Assembly (NCBI GenBank): GCA_004194705.1
Contig: SADC01001227.1
Span: forward strand, 372,001-436,000
DNA: 64,000 bases
From: Ditylenchus dipsaci
Lineage: Eukaryota; Nematoda; Chromadorea; Rhabditida; Anguinidae
Reading direction: 5' to 3'
In this document: positions 23,601 through 35,900 of the stretch, piece by piece
Numbering within the stretch: the first letter of the stretch is position 1
How the letters are laid out: each line of letters starts with the position of its first letter
Notes under the pieces: model-generated
Database searches by the model: none
Seen by the model: only the letters and a program-made list of their open reading frames with translations
What the model was told of the DNA's origin: nothing
Translations under genes and position numbers: made by a program

Positions 23601-26600
23601 AGCTGAATTAAAATTGGCACTGTAATTGCGGGTGCAGTTGAGGCTAGCACATAACTGCAATTATTGATACTTGTAAAAAGAGAAAATTTTGATTCGATAA
23701 TTAAAATTGTCAAAATTAAAAACTATTTTTTATACCGTATTTCTCTATTAACTCCTCATGGGGAGTTAATAGAGGAAATACTAGGGTTGGGTAATTAGCC
23801 GGGTAAAATCTTTTTGGGTAAAATCTCGGGTATTTACCGGTCACGGGGTTTCAAAACATGAATTTGTGTTCATTAGGGATTTTTGCGCCAATTCAAAAAT
23901 TCATCCTCGTTAATCAATTTTATTGTAATTTTGCTTTTGCGTTTGCTTTAGTAATTTTAGACTAGTTTGTAACAAGTTCCGTCAAGTTTGCTAACTATAA
24001 GATTCCCTGTGCTCTGGGCTATCGATAGAGCCATCATTTACCCAAAAAACATGGAAATTTAGAAAATTTTTGATTGATTTTTCCTAAAAATATCAAAATG
24101 GGAATTTGAGTGTCATGCTTAAAAGCTTGAATACTTTTCTATTTTGATATACCTCTGAAGAAAGCGATCTAGAGATTGATAGAGGAGTAAATTTACTGTA
24201 TTTTAGTACCAAGGACGTATACAAAAAATACAAATTAAGGGCGTTTTATACAAAAGTTAGATGAAAAATGCAAAAACCCTCATTTTTACTCGGAAAAATG
24301 CCAGTTGTTCGCTTCAAATGGTCTCTAGTTTCTAAATAACATCTTCACAAATTCGGCTCAACTTTTCGACTAGTTTAATGTATGAGCTACGTTTTGGTAT
24401 ATAAGTTGTACGTAAAACTCCGTGGTTTTGCAATTTTTTCCGTCGTTTATGTTGTCCAATATTTTCTGTATTTTCAGGTGATCCAATGGTGCAGACGAGA
24501 CGTGCTACTGTGGTACGAAAAGAGCTAACAACAAAGCAACCTGTCACTCTGAGAACTCTGGAAGCAACAATGGCTGCTGTGGAAGCGAAGAGAGCAAGAA
24601 AAATCTTAAAGGAAATAGCTAGTTCCCGAGCAAAGGAAGCGACAAGAATACGTCTTTGTAAGCCCTTTCAGCTTGTCTTACATATCCTTTTGACAATTCT
24701 TTCGTTTTAGTGAAGCAGTTGGATAGAAAACGCCTGGAAGCTGAATCCAGAGCAGAACTCTCGCCAAGAGGCAGAATGCAGAAACACAATTGGAAGATGA
24801 AGCAAGAGATACTCTCTCAGAAAAACGAAGGCAAGCAGTGGCACGCAGGTGGAAGAAAACTGGGGCTAATTCAGACAAAAGAGAGAAGGCATCAGAAAAA
24901 CGAAGTTTGTGATATGCTTATGTTACCGTATTTATCTATATATTTCCAGGGAAGCAAGAGCCTCTCAGAAGATCAGCCAGTGTTCAAGTTGATTTAACAA
25001 GTGACGCTATCGCAAAACTCTTCCTATTCTTCGTCGCTGATAAAGGTGGAAAGTCAACAAAGTGTGCAATAGGAATTGGCAATGTCAGGCGGTCTAACTC
25101 AGCAACAATCTTTTGCTGGTTGGAATTTACGATGCAGATGACTGCCACGAAAATTTGGGTCAGCTGAGAAATGAACTTTTCGACAATTGCAATTCAGAAC
25201 TGTTCAAGTAGGTGATTGCAAAAGGAGTTGTCTGGTGAGCTGCATGATACTTATCGATTTTAACATAAACTTATTCATATTTTCAGGTTTGCGACTGGTG
25301 ATCTCAAGCTTCTGAGCGCTTTATACGGTCACATTGGGTCGGCATCAAGTTATCCTTGCTTGTTGTGTGAAGCGCCAAAAAAAGATCTTCGAAGCAATGA
25401 AACCCACTCAGCCAGATCTCTTGATTCCATAGAGCAAGGACAGGACGTTTACTGGTGTGTTTATGATATTAGCTTACTTGGTTCTATATTTTGCATGCTT
25501 TAGGAAATCACATGAGAAAGCTATTAACAGGAGATGGACCGAAACAAATAAGCGAAGCTCTGCCAGATGTCCAACTGCGTCCAACACTCGAAAAGCTCTT
25601 GTGTCTTTTGGGTAAAATTCAATATTTCGCAAAGGCGTCCTTTCTGCAATTGGGAGAAATCAGTGAGTTTGGAAACTTGGTAGATGAATATGTTGCCTGC
25701 CTCAAGGTGAGGTTTTGTTTCGATACTTAATTGATTGTGTGCTTATTTGGTACATTTATAAAGGAGAAACTCCCTGCAGTGACTATAACACCAAAGTGCC
25801 ATCTGCTGTTCGTTCACGTCAGAAATTTTATGTATCAGCATTTATTTTGGGCCTTATTTCTGAGCAGTCTATAGAAGCGCTGCATGCTATGGTCAATAAG
25901 GATGAAAGAAGACTTGCAAGCCTAAGAAATAGAAGCGAAATTCTGGAAAAATTATGCAATATTCTTTTCTGCGAAACGTTTTGTTTGATATGGAAATTGC
26001 TTGCGAGGATGAGGAGGAATTGTTCCAATAAATGTTTTGGGTTTTTCAACTTTGTTGACAAAAAATTAGGGCTAAAACTAACTAATAGCCGTAGATGCCT
26101 TTCAAAAAAAACAGAATTGTCAAAATTGAAAAAAATCTGCTTTGAAAATGTTGGCATTTTGTTTAAGTTAAACTGAACACAAAATTGAATTTTGAAACCC
26201 CGTGCGGTATTACCCGAAAGGCGGGTAAAATCTTTTTATTTCCATAACCAACTTTTATTCGAGAAATCATAATAAATCAATCAAATTCATGCATAAACAA
26301 TTCAAAATGATCGTTAACAGTGTTAGTTTCCTCGATTTCTTCAATTTCGCTAATTGCTAATCGCTAGTCGCCAATTTCGCAATTTCGGAAGAAACGCTAA
26401 AAACGAAAAAAGTGCAGTGAAACGCATAAAAAGTGTTATGCTAAGACTAAAACACTTTCTGGCTTCTGAATTCGCTTTGAGACAAATAAAATTAAACAAA
26501 AATTTTGTAAAAATATAGTATTTTTCGCAAAATCCTTAGTAAAGATTTTACCCGATTTCTATACTACGGTTAAAATCTCTGGGTATTTACCGGTAAATAC

Positions 26601-27617
26601 CGGGTATTTACCCGGGTAATACCGGGTATTTACCCGGGTAAATACCTGGGTATTTACGCATTGTCTAACCCTAGGAAATACGCATATATGCAATCAGAAA
26701 GGGTCTTTTCAAAAAATTGAACTTTTCTGTAACATTTAAAGTTAATAAAATTCTGGATAAAAGGAAATTATAAAAGATTATATTCTTTCATACCCGAACA
26801 AATAAAATAAATCATACCCGAAATAAAAATCATACCCGAAATTAAAGTAAATCATACCCGAACAAAATAGCGGCATAAACAGGCAAGCCATACACAAAAT
26901 GTGAAAACAATACAATGGCCACTACTTCAATAGTAGTTGAGATTATGGCAAGGTTACCGCAAATAAACTGAAAAATCGAAAGTTTAATCCATCAATTCGA
27001 TTATAAATTTTACAGTTTAAATGTTAACTAGTAGCCTAATTGAATGAAACTGCTTACTAGAGAGTTGCGCAAGGCGTCTGGATCAAGGCTTAGCCCACAG
27101 CTTAACTAATATCAATAATACACTAAAATAAATTTTTGTCTAACCGTATTAGAATTACTACAAAAGCGGTCTGTTGAATAACTTTATTCCAGTTTGTGTG
27201 AATAAGCAAAATTCCTTGAAAAAACGGAATATTCGCAATTAATATTCCAATCAGTAACATTCCTGTACAAAAAATTACTTATTGTATCTATCTGATTTTT
27301 TTTATAAAATTTACCCATTAAAGGAGGTAGGAAAAAGTAGCTCATAAAACGGCCAGCAATCAATCCTAAAAGCCACAAAGCATACAGAGAAAATACAGTA
27401 GAGATCAGAAGATCCAAAGGATCCATCCTTGCCATTGAATATTGCTCTTCGCCCAGGACCATGAACGAGGAATTGGTGTCAAAGGCTTGAAGTAAGGATC
27501 CATTTGGTGGTTGAATGTTGTCAAGTCTGAGCGGGTGGAACAAATTCCTATCAAGAATACCAATGAGGGCAAGATAGTAGTAAAAAGAACAGCAAAAACT
27601 GTGAGGATGAAGTTGGT
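20606..27617 (-). CDS. SLC9B/NHA-type Na+/H+ antiporter
   Basis: This is a multi-pass plasma or organelle membrane cation/proton antiporter of the CPA2 (SLC9B/NHA) type. The exon chain by similarity and splice phase is as follows. 27617-27315 has an N-terminal membrane segment, then GLIAGRFMSYFFLPPLMG. 26967-26858 has AIISTTIEVVAIVLFSHFVY. 23654-23555 has STAPAITVPILIQLQNEGIG followed by VEKGIPT, a family hallmark. About 23502-23305 has STIDNIYCLTA, FSIVG and PVEILVGSLFGIL. 23215-23065 has SLAFHFGTRAIKCEIAGPVA ... IACIVASMRW. About 21912-21840 has WDLFLLPFLFVLIGLLMDFS. 20913-20759 has GLTARVVIVFLISMCTNLKV ... LSFMPKANTQ. 20688-20606 has AALGPILVQYYMTDSNI. Introns hold a 2.9 kb transposon and several MITEs. 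One-base frame breaks occur near 23465, 23115 and 27545. The far N- and C-terminal exons were not located. Confidence 0.8.
20981..21795. mobile_element. Fold-back element with conserved TGTCAAATTT...ATTCGTGTTCAGCG core
   Basis: Outer arms 20985-21045 (CTCAGAGTTAGTGCTGATCA) and 21735-21795 (ATGATCCGCATTAAACTCTGAG) are inverted copies. The core at 21060-21300 is a palindrome with GTGTTCAGCGCGGGTGATTTG / CAAATCACTCAAGCTAAACAC. The same core occurs at 38150-38420, 45990-46290 and 52915-53150. Unpaired sequence lies in the right half (21340-21730). Confidence 0.55.
21953..22732. mobile_element. 780-base near-perfect palindromic MITE, TA target duplication
   Basis: The ends ACTGGTGACCATAAAGTTCG and complement are flanked by TA (21951-21952, 22733-22734). 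The two arms of about 390 bases are almost identical over their whole length, meeting near 22330-22345. TA duplication suggests a Tc1/mariner relative. It lies in an SLC9B intron, within about 20-40 bases of the next splice acceptor. The ORF at 22358 is a palindrome artefact. Confidence 0.85.
23733..23781. mobile_element. Small ACCGTATTTCTCT hairpin MITE, split by a later insertion
   Basis: ACCGTATTTCTCTATTAACTCC is followed by its complement GGAGTTAATAGAGGAAATAC. The remaining terminal bases continue after 26673, because the element at 23782-26673 inserted into this hairpin and duplicated GGAAATAC. Confidence 0.65.
23782..26673. mobile_element. 2.9 kb DNA transposon with 8-bp target duplication (hAT-like)
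   Basis: The ends read TAGGGTTGGGTAATTAGCC and ...ATTGTCTAACCCTA, with a perfect 8-bp duplication GGAAATAC at 23774-23781 and 26674-26681. The subterminal regions carry GGGTATTTACCGGT/CCGGGTAAATACC repeats, dense at 26570-26650. An 8-bp duplication and TAGGGTTGGG ends are typical of hAT elements. The encoded protein pieces (next entry) do not show the usual hAT RNase H/dimerisation signature that I can recognise. It lies in an intron of the SLC9B gene in opposite orientation. Confidence 0.8.
24488..26176 (+). CDS. Transposon-encoded protein, broken or intron-split
   Basis: This is the coding content of the 23782-26673 element. 24488-24670 encodes a basic start (MVQTRRATVVRKELTTKQ). 24710-24900 is highly charged and helical. 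25280-25450 contains LYGHIGSASSYPCLLCEAPK. 25491-25710 contains RPTLEKLLCLLGKIQYFAKA. 25780-25970 contains TPKCHLLFVHVRNF in one frame and GLISEQSIEALHAMVNKDER in another. GT...AG intron signals between segments, plus frame breaks, prevent a single ORF. The tail with an SEQSIEALH motif reminds me of uncharacterised transposon-associated proteins in invertebrates. That is unverified, and no catalytic triad was identified. Confidence 0.5.
26786..26873 (-). repeat. Tandem repeat carrying copies of a 5' splice site
   Basis: Four copies of TTCGGGTATGA (minus strand) spaced about 20-28 bases start at the donor of the SLC9B exon 26967-26858 (CGG|GTATGA). The plus strand shows catacccgaa repeated with AT-rich spacers. 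Confidence 0.7.
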
Positions 27618-27989
27618 CTAAAGCTTGTATGGGTAAAATAACAGATTTTAATTATTTATATTCTTTGTTTATTATATTTTTAGTAACAAACTACAATAAT
27701 ATAGTCCTCTCTTATAACATACACCCCAAACACTGAGCCTAGGCGTATAATGTATTAAGCGTCGACTGTATTTTAAACTATTATTTTAAATTACTCAGAA
27801 TATTAACTCCTTGGTCTTATTCTTTACCCTGAATACATTTTTTTAGTGCATGCTTGTGTGAACTCCCAATATTTTAATTTCCCAATGTTTTTTCGGTTTT
27901 GATAATTTGAAATAATATAATGGGCCTAATTGTGGTTTTTACACTCCACTCAACTAGGATGTTGTGTCGGACCCTTAAGGAAAACCAAA

Positions 27990-28800
27990 TTGAGCGAAAG
28001 ACATTGTATTGAGAGCAGACTGTAAAGCTACAACCCCTCCCCCCATATGTCCAGCAAAGTGACAACTTTCTTTTCCAATTCGGACGGCGTAACGTCCGAA
28101 TCCCGAAATTTTTCAACCCGCCGTCTGGTTTTTGAGAATATGACCGGCCGTCTACCCGCCGGACGTCCGCCCACCGTTTATAGCATGGTTAAGAAAAAAA
28201 ATTAAATTTTTTGTTTGTATTTTATTTTTAGCAGGCAAATTTTGCACTTTTTACAAAATAACACTTATTTAGTTGAACGAAAATTTTAATATCAATTTTT
28301 AAAGGGGCATGCCCGTGCCCGACACGGAGAAAAGGCGGGGACCAGTACTTTTTTTCTTTCTCGATCAAGTTTTACATGCATGTGCATTCAGATTTTTTAA
28401 GTTTTCTGCCTAGTTTTTAAAAGTAGTATAGGGTCATTAATATCAGATTTGACGCAAAACGAGTGAAAAATAGAACGATTCAAAAAAACATTGCTGGTCC
28501 CCGCCTTAACTTTTTGAAACGCACGGGCATGCCCTTTTAATAATATATTATAATAGTTTATATTATAATAATTTAGTTAGGCTACACAAAACTTGTTGAA
28601 CTGAGTAAAGAGAGTCAAATTTTGACAGTACGGTCCCGTCGGACAGGATGTCATTTGTCGAGAATTCGCCGGCTGTCCAAACCAAATCGTGATATTAAAA
28701 AATTTGAGCGGCCGTCCGCCTTTCTGTCGTCATCCTACTTCGTACAGACGGACGGCGACAGACGGGCCCGACCGAACGGGCGGTCACTGTGCCCTCCAGT
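27990..28800. repeat. GC-rich subterminal repeat blocks flanking a MITE
   Basis: Blocks rich in GTCCG/CGGAC (28081-28180, such as CGGACGGCGTAACGTCCG, and 28625-28790, such as ACGGACGGCGACAGACGGG) lie either side of the TTAA element at 28303-28536 in opposite sense. They look like the two ends of a decayed DNA transposon into which that MITE inserted. Exact ends were not found. Confidence 0.4.
28303..28536. mobile_element. TTAA-flanked MITE with AGGGGCATGCCC ends
   Basis: TTAA lies at 28299-28302 and 28537-28540. The TIRs are AGGGGCATGCCCGTGC and GCACGGGCATGCCCTT, with an interior GCGGGGACCAGTA / CTGGTCCCCGC pairing. TTAA duplication is characteristic of piggyBac-type transposition; no transposase is present. 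Confidence 0.75.
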
Positions 28801-28809
28801 CAACTATGA

Positions 28810-29910
28810 TCTAGCTCCCATGTCCCATGTCAGTTGCTCCATGTCAGTTGATTTCCCCAAATCTTGGTAATAGATGGTTTATTTGAGTATTTAGCCGTAA
28901 TTATTAACTAAAAGTTTTTTTATACTCTAACGCATGCGACAAAACTGATTATACTTATACCTTTTACAAAACTCGACCCGATATAACACGACCACGGCTA
29001 TAACGTGACCCTGGGGCCAGTCTCAACCGATGAAATTATGTATTTGTTTGAAATAAATGTTTATCGTTTAGCTCGAGTTTAATATGTGGAAATGGTAGGA
29101 AAGAAGTTCGATTGGTGGAAACCTAGAAATCAAGCTTATTTTTTTCACCCCTTAATATTACGCGATCACTGCTATAACATGACCCTAGGGTGGTGCCCAG
29201 GGTAGCGCTATAGCGGGACTTCACTGTATGTATGAAAATAGGGAAATTTATGCTAATTTATAAGTGTAAAAATTATAATATAATATTATAATATTTAAAG
29301 GAAAAATTGTTTAAAAAATAAACAATTCAAAGTTTCTTTATATATTTTTAAATGACAGAAAATAAATAAAAACTACCTCTCGGTGGTTTAGAACATTAAT
29401 AAACGCATTTTTTATGAACGGCGCAAATCTGTTGTCCATGTTCTAAAGCACTAAAATATTTTTTACAGGCAGCAGTCTAATATGGCACAAAACCGCTGTC
29501 AAATATACTTTATTAACAATGAAAAAATAGGCAGAAGTTTAATTGTAAAAAGTACAAAAATATTGACCAAAAGAGTATTACAGAAAAAAAACTTTATCAA
29601 TAGAAGGTTGGTGATGACTAAAGAGATTAACAAAACGAGATTTGCATTATTTGTTTTGTGTCAAGGGTTTTTTATGTAGTAAACTTTCGAAATGGTTCAA
29701 TTAGAAAATTAAAACTTTTCAAACAAAAATATGTTTAATTGGTGCGAGAAAGTCTAACTGTAAATTCGGTTAACCGTGTATTCGTGTACTTTTCATTTTT
29801 TTCGATACAATTTGTTTGAAATTTTTTATTCTGTTTAAATAAATAATATTTTTAATCAAATGTTTTCAGAGGCGAATTTATGTGCATGTTATTTAAAGCT
29901 CTTTAAATTC
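28810..29910. other. Gene-free stretch 3' of the S28 peptidase gene
   Basis: Apart from the degraded element at 28975-29230 I see only AT-rich sequence. The 65-codon ORF at 29482 is AT-driven with no features. Confidence 0.4.
28975..29230. mobile_element. Degraded element with CAGTGAAGTCCCGCTATAGC terminus
   Basis: The right end (minus strand TACAGTGAAGTCCCGCTATA) and a left block (CGACCCGATATAACACGACC) are imperfect inverted copies. Both sides carry (T/C)ATAAC(G/A)TGACCCT motifs. Related ends occur near 6680-6735 and 61690-61785. Probably a mariner-like remnant. Confidence 0.4.
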
Positions 29911-29918
29911 TCTACTTT

Positions 29919-32900
29919 CTAGGGAAAAGCGCTCATTTGCTTCCTAAAGAAAAAGCTTGTTAAAATTAACAACTTTTTTATAAAACAAACTTTGATCCAT
30001 CGTGCAATATTTAGCTTTATCTGATCACGAACCCACTTTACAGATTCTAAATCAAGTGGATGAGCACCTCGCATATCCTTAAATCACCTTATACTATTTT
30101 TACTACATGATGTAGATCTCACATAATTGTGCGCTCCATCTTTCACAATCAAGCTGACCAGAGATCCTTTTGTCACATTTTTAGTTGACCATCCACCACC
30201 TATGAATTCTTCGTCTTATTAAACAATAGGAAGTATCCTGGTGAGCCTTGTTGTTTTTTCTCGAAAAAAATTCACTTAAGTAACAACAAAACCAACTTAT
30301 ATACATTTGTTTTAGCCGTGTTTAGCCCTAACCAAACAAGTATTTTGCCCGCTTCCCTGCTTTTTGTGTTTCTCAGGCACAGGTTTGGGCAAGGCTGCCA
30401 GCATATTGTTTATAAACACACATATTTCTAACTAAATATAATCACTCAATCACTCAAAACCTAACTATACAACTAATAAATTTGCGTTAATGCTTAAGAT
30501 AACACTTGATCACTTATCTAATTCTTAATGTAGTATATGGTCCCTCGTATACAATTTTTAAGACAACTATTACCAAATCCAGACAGTAGATATCCAATCG
30601 ACTTTCAAATATATTGCGAAATAAGAAGTATTTAGCAAATAAATTTGCTGGTGTCTGCTTTAAACACCTGCACGAAACGTTCCTCACAATATGTAAAACC
30701 GGTATAAGTACGTTTTGTCAGAAGACTTAAATCAATTAGTCTTACTCTTCATGAACTTAAAAGCTTTGTTGCAAGTGCCAAAAAAGAGTATCACTGCGAG
30801 TTTCTCTAGGTGGTCTCTAAGTGCGCCTGGAGAAACAAGATGGCTAGCAACACTAACGATGGTTACTGCATTATCAAAGCTTAGGCGATATTCAAACAGA
30901 GACAGCAAGACTACCCAGATTTAGTGAATAAGTTAGAGAGATCGTTTTGAAAAGAAACGATTTGAGCATTTATGCTGACTTCTTGAAATTGTTTGAAGGC
31001 CCTATCAAAACCTACAGGTTTGAACAGATATACTCAGTATTATTTGTAAACGACTATCGATCAGCGACCTCGATTAGCAACCATACAATAGCAACGACGG
31101 GCATGTTTGGCAAAGTATGCTTTTATTAAATGCTTAACAATTTCAATTAGAAATTTCTTGTTCACAAAGTAATTTTAAATAGTTGCTAAGAGAGGGTCGC
31201 TAATCGAAATGGGTCGCTTATTGATACTTCACGTTTATTTTTCAAGAGAAAACATATTGCAGGCAGATTAAAACCGTCACCATATCACTTGTAGTTTCAC
31301 GTATCGCCTTTTGAAAAATAAATAAAAAGCTATGCTAATCGAGGAGATTCACGCTTGTTGGTTGTTTTGCATTATCAGCTATGGAGGCCCTTGAAAAAAA
31401 AATTGAGCAGATGGATACGACAGTTCCCCTGGCTGCTGCATTTTTAGATCCTTTTATTAAAGCTCAGTTGGAAATTATGAAACACGTGCCGAATTGGAAC
31501 AGTGATATGGTATAGAAAAGGTGTCTTAATATACGATGTAAAGTTCCATATTTAGGCTAAGCTGAGAGTTAGAAGCCTCGCTCAGAAATATATTTCTGCT
31601 CAACCAACTAAAAGGGTCCACGAGAATTCAGATTTTCCAATCGAGATAGAAGACTCGCTAGAACACAGATAGCTACTTTTGCTTTATTACCTTTAGTGAT
31701 ATGGACCCAATATGAAAAAAGAAACTGCATTAATTTCTTGAGGAAACTGAAACGGTTACCACGGCCTAAAATCGGCATACGGGCCTAATAGGCCGTATCC
31801 TAAAATAAAAACGGCCTAAAATCGGCATACGGCCTAAATAGCCGTATCCTAAAATAGGAAAATACGGCCTAAAATAGGCCGTAAAAAGTCCTAAAAACGC
31901 CTATTTTTAATCGGATAGGCCGTATATGAGCATCCCTGCCTGGGACCTACCCGGAAGTTTGAATACCTGCCCATTGGCGGAAGTGATACCGGTTTGATCA
32001 CCGAAGAGAAGAGTGCCTATATTAGCCCCACCTGTGACCCGACGCACCGAGGTCCAGAAAGTTCCGGCTTCAGCAGCCGTTTCATATTATTGTCTCCCCC
32101 GTGTGGTACAATACCTCCGCTTCCCCACTGCGCACGCTGATCGGCAATTGGTTAGGAGGTCTACACACCCCCAACCCATATTGTTTACTTGTTATACGAG
32201 TCAAACGATTATTTAAGACTAATTTTTGAGTTTGCACTAACACACGCTGTCCAAACTCCGCCTAAGACATAAAAAAATTGCAAAAAACAGCAAATATCGG
32301 AGGACTGAGGCGAAAAAACCCACCTTTGTTTGATTTGTGCCCATATTTTTGCGAATAAGTCCCTTTTTTAGCAAAGTGTTAGAAAAAAAACAATGCAAGA
32401 TAAGGCAAAAAAACCACTACCATTGTTTAATAGACCAAAATAACTATATTTTTACAGCATTTTCAAAAAGATTACCAGACCAAGGGTCTAAATCTCCATT
32501 GCTGAAATCTAATGATATTTTTATTTAATACTTTAGACCGATACCTAAATACAATGTTAGTAGCAGTGGGATAAGTGTAGGCCGTAATTCACAACAACCT
32601 TAAATGTTTAAATTAAAAAAAGCCTGCAGTAATAACACAATCTATATAAGTGCGGCCACCAGTTTTTTCCATTCGAATTCTGTGAGTTTAAAATTCCGTG
32701 AGTGCAAAACATTAGGAAGTACAAAAGCTGTATTAATCCTGTAATACGTTTTTCGGGTCTTATATAAGAGGCGTGCAGTTTTCAAGCTCTCCAAGTCACA
32801 TTACGGAATCATTCTTAAACTGCTACCGGGTGGTCCAGTATATTTTCCAAAATTTGAAAGAATTCTATTTATTTTACTTTTTAGAACCCTACTCGTGAAA

Positions 32901-35900
32901 AATTTCCCTCGACGATTGGCCATTTCTTACTTTAGTAAGAAGTTACCCAAATATTAGTCCTTAACCCTGGAAAAGTGCTTTTTCGGGTCTCAATTCGAAA
33001 CAGTAAGTTCACAAAAGCACTCATGTATTAGTGTTTGTAAACAGAAATAATCCTATATTGGAACGACATGGCGAGATCTGCGGACAAACATTTGCGGATA
33101 CCACTTTCGTGGAGTGATTTTTTGCGATACAATCTCTTCTGCGGACCATAACATTATCGGCAGGATCATTTGCGAGACAAACGATCACGACGCTGACAAA
33201 CGACCTGCTAATGTCGTTCCACATAATGTCTGTCTGTGAAAATATGTCCTGCCGCTAATGACGGCCTGCAACAGTCGTCTCCGCAAATGTTGATGCCCCA
33301 CAAATAGCTTTCGTCCAAATTGCTTCGCGAATGTAGGTCGACAAAAATCATTACGCAACTGTTGTATATCGCAAATGACTTTTCGCGAATTTTAATCCGC
33401 AGATCTCGCATGCCATTGGAACACCCTGTACATTACACAACTGTTGGCCATCAAAAACAAACTAGCGGTTGAATTTAGAAATTCCAGACACCCACCCAGT
33501 TAGGCCGGTAGAACTTTCTATCATATCCAAGATGTCCTAACTTCTTTTCACAGTCATTAATTCTTTTTCAATACTGTAAGGACAATCCTTGAGAAAAGGG
33601 TCAAACGGAGGACCTTTGCTGCATACATTTGCTACCATTTCTGTGCAGTACTAAAAAAATGTTGTATGCATGTTGATGGTTTCAACGGCTGTATTGAAAA
33701 CATAAACTAAAAATAATAATAACAAATATAATTGTTCACCAAGAAAGTCCAGCTATACGGGTCTATTTGCCCTTCACAAATGGACCGTTGCAATCTTTGA
33801 TGACACAAAATGATTGATCCTCCCCAGACGCATTGTAGTATACTGAAAAGTCAAAAATATAGCATTAACTTGGTTGATTACAGGAGCTAATATCCAAAAA
33901 TTGTGAGGGGCAGGAGAAATACAAAGTGCCACACAAAAAGAGCTTTTTGAACATCCCAAAATCTTTATTAAAGGGGCATGCCCACGCTAATAAGAGGTGG
34001 TGCCCGGGAATTCAAATTTTTTTCCTAATCATTGAACTTCTGTACGGATTTATTTTACTTGGTTCTAACAAACAAGGCCTAGAATTTAATTTTAGGTAGT
34101 TTTGTTAGAAACCAAGTTGAAAAATCCGTACAGAAGTTCAATGATTAGGAAAAAATTCAATTCCTGGCACCACCTCTTATTAGCGTGGGCATGCCCCTTT
34201 AAAGAAGCATGATGACTTGTTTTGAATTTGTCCCCGCCTATTCGAATTTTTTTCCGAATCATTGGACTTCTGTATGGATTTTTCGGCTTGCTTTCTAATA
34301 AAACAAGGCCTAGAATTTTATTTTAGGTGAAGTTTTGTTAGAGACCAAGTTTAAAAATCCGTGCAATATCCAATGATTCGTAATTTTTTGAATTGGCGGG
34401 GACAAATTGTTTAACATGTGAACATGCCACTTTAAGCTATCTTTCTGCGAATTTATTTTACTCAAATTTCTGAATGGTGAGCTTCGAAAATAAAATCTGT
34501 TGTTTTCTTGCTATATTTAATATTATGTTGTGAAACATTTAGAAAATATAAGCCCCTGTGCCACTTACTATCATAAGAATTATAAAAATTCCGCCAAATC
34601 CTAACCTTGCAATTGGCTGACTATCGCTGTTGCGTTTTCTTCAAGAGACTGATTGTCTCTCAGCACGAAACTTTTGCAAAATTCCTAAAAAGACGTCGAT
34701 TTTACTAAACATATTTTTTGCTAAAAAAAACTTTAAGTGGCCAGGCAGGGAATTTGACTGGATAGGGAAGTTAAACATAGTCATGTCTTGCATTCCCTTA
34801 AAAAAGTATTAAATTTACATAATGATATTCTTGAAAATAAGTACATATTGAAGCATTAAAAGAAGTTCATCTCCATCTTTGGATGTTTGCAGCACGGATT
34901 CTGTTTGGTTGAGACGTAGAGCTTTGTTTAGAAATGCTCGGCCTTTATCTAAGGAATCAGGTAGTATAAAAATAAATTTTGTTCTGATTTATTTACGCAT
35001 ATTTAAACCTGTGCGTGACAATTTGTAGATAGCTTCATAACTGGCATGAATTTTCTCCAAATTGCAACCAGACCGCTCTAAAGCTCTTCCAGTCAATCTG
35101 TTGAGACTGCTGGACTCATAACCTTCAGCATTTATAAAAGAGTGAACTTAAAAAAACCATTTCTTGTATTATCAAGCAAAAAATAAATTAAACTGGAGCA
35201 GATGACGCGACTCCACTGAAACTTTTTTTATTTATTATTTCTGTAAAAAACAGGAACCAGGTAAATTCATCGATGGGTCAATTTAGCACACTTCCTCTTC
35301 GAAAAGTGATTTATTCTAACCATAGTTACTCTCTGTAGTCAGCCAATCCTTCGATATGTTCTCCCCGAAATTTGGTTAAAAATTTTATAAATAAAAGTCA
35401 TGTGGTAGGGCTTATAAAATCAGTATTAAGATTTACACATCGATGAATTTGAAAAAGCATAAGAATTACCCATCGATAATATGTGGATATTTGACCCTCA
35501 TCCAAGCAGTCATAAACCCAGCATATGATCCACCAAAAGCAATCACTGGGGATTTTTTTGGCAAGAGGTAGGCTCTGAAAATTTTGAAACATGATTTTTA
35601 TGGGTTTTATTTCTAATACTTTTAGTTGGGTCTTGTGAAATGATTTAGTAAAAGTAGTAGTACTAAAACTTAAGGCAAATAAGAAATTTAAAAAGTTCTC
35701 TGCTTTTATTATCCGATTAACACAATTTCTAACACACATACATGTCTTTAAAAAACTAGGCAAATACCTACTACTTGCTTTAAGTGAGTGATCAACATGG
35801 CGTAGTCAGCCAAGCCTTGTTCAGCAGTCAGGTAGCCCATGTCTTGACTGATATATTAGAGCCTTCTGCGTGAGATTTCCCAAAGAAACGATGTTCAGCA

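Noticed and set aside
26690..26880. Repeated catacccgaa considered as a CRISPR-like or direct-repeat array
   Set aside because: Short, AT-rich spacers and eukaryotic context; it is better explained as a tandem expansion around a splice donor.
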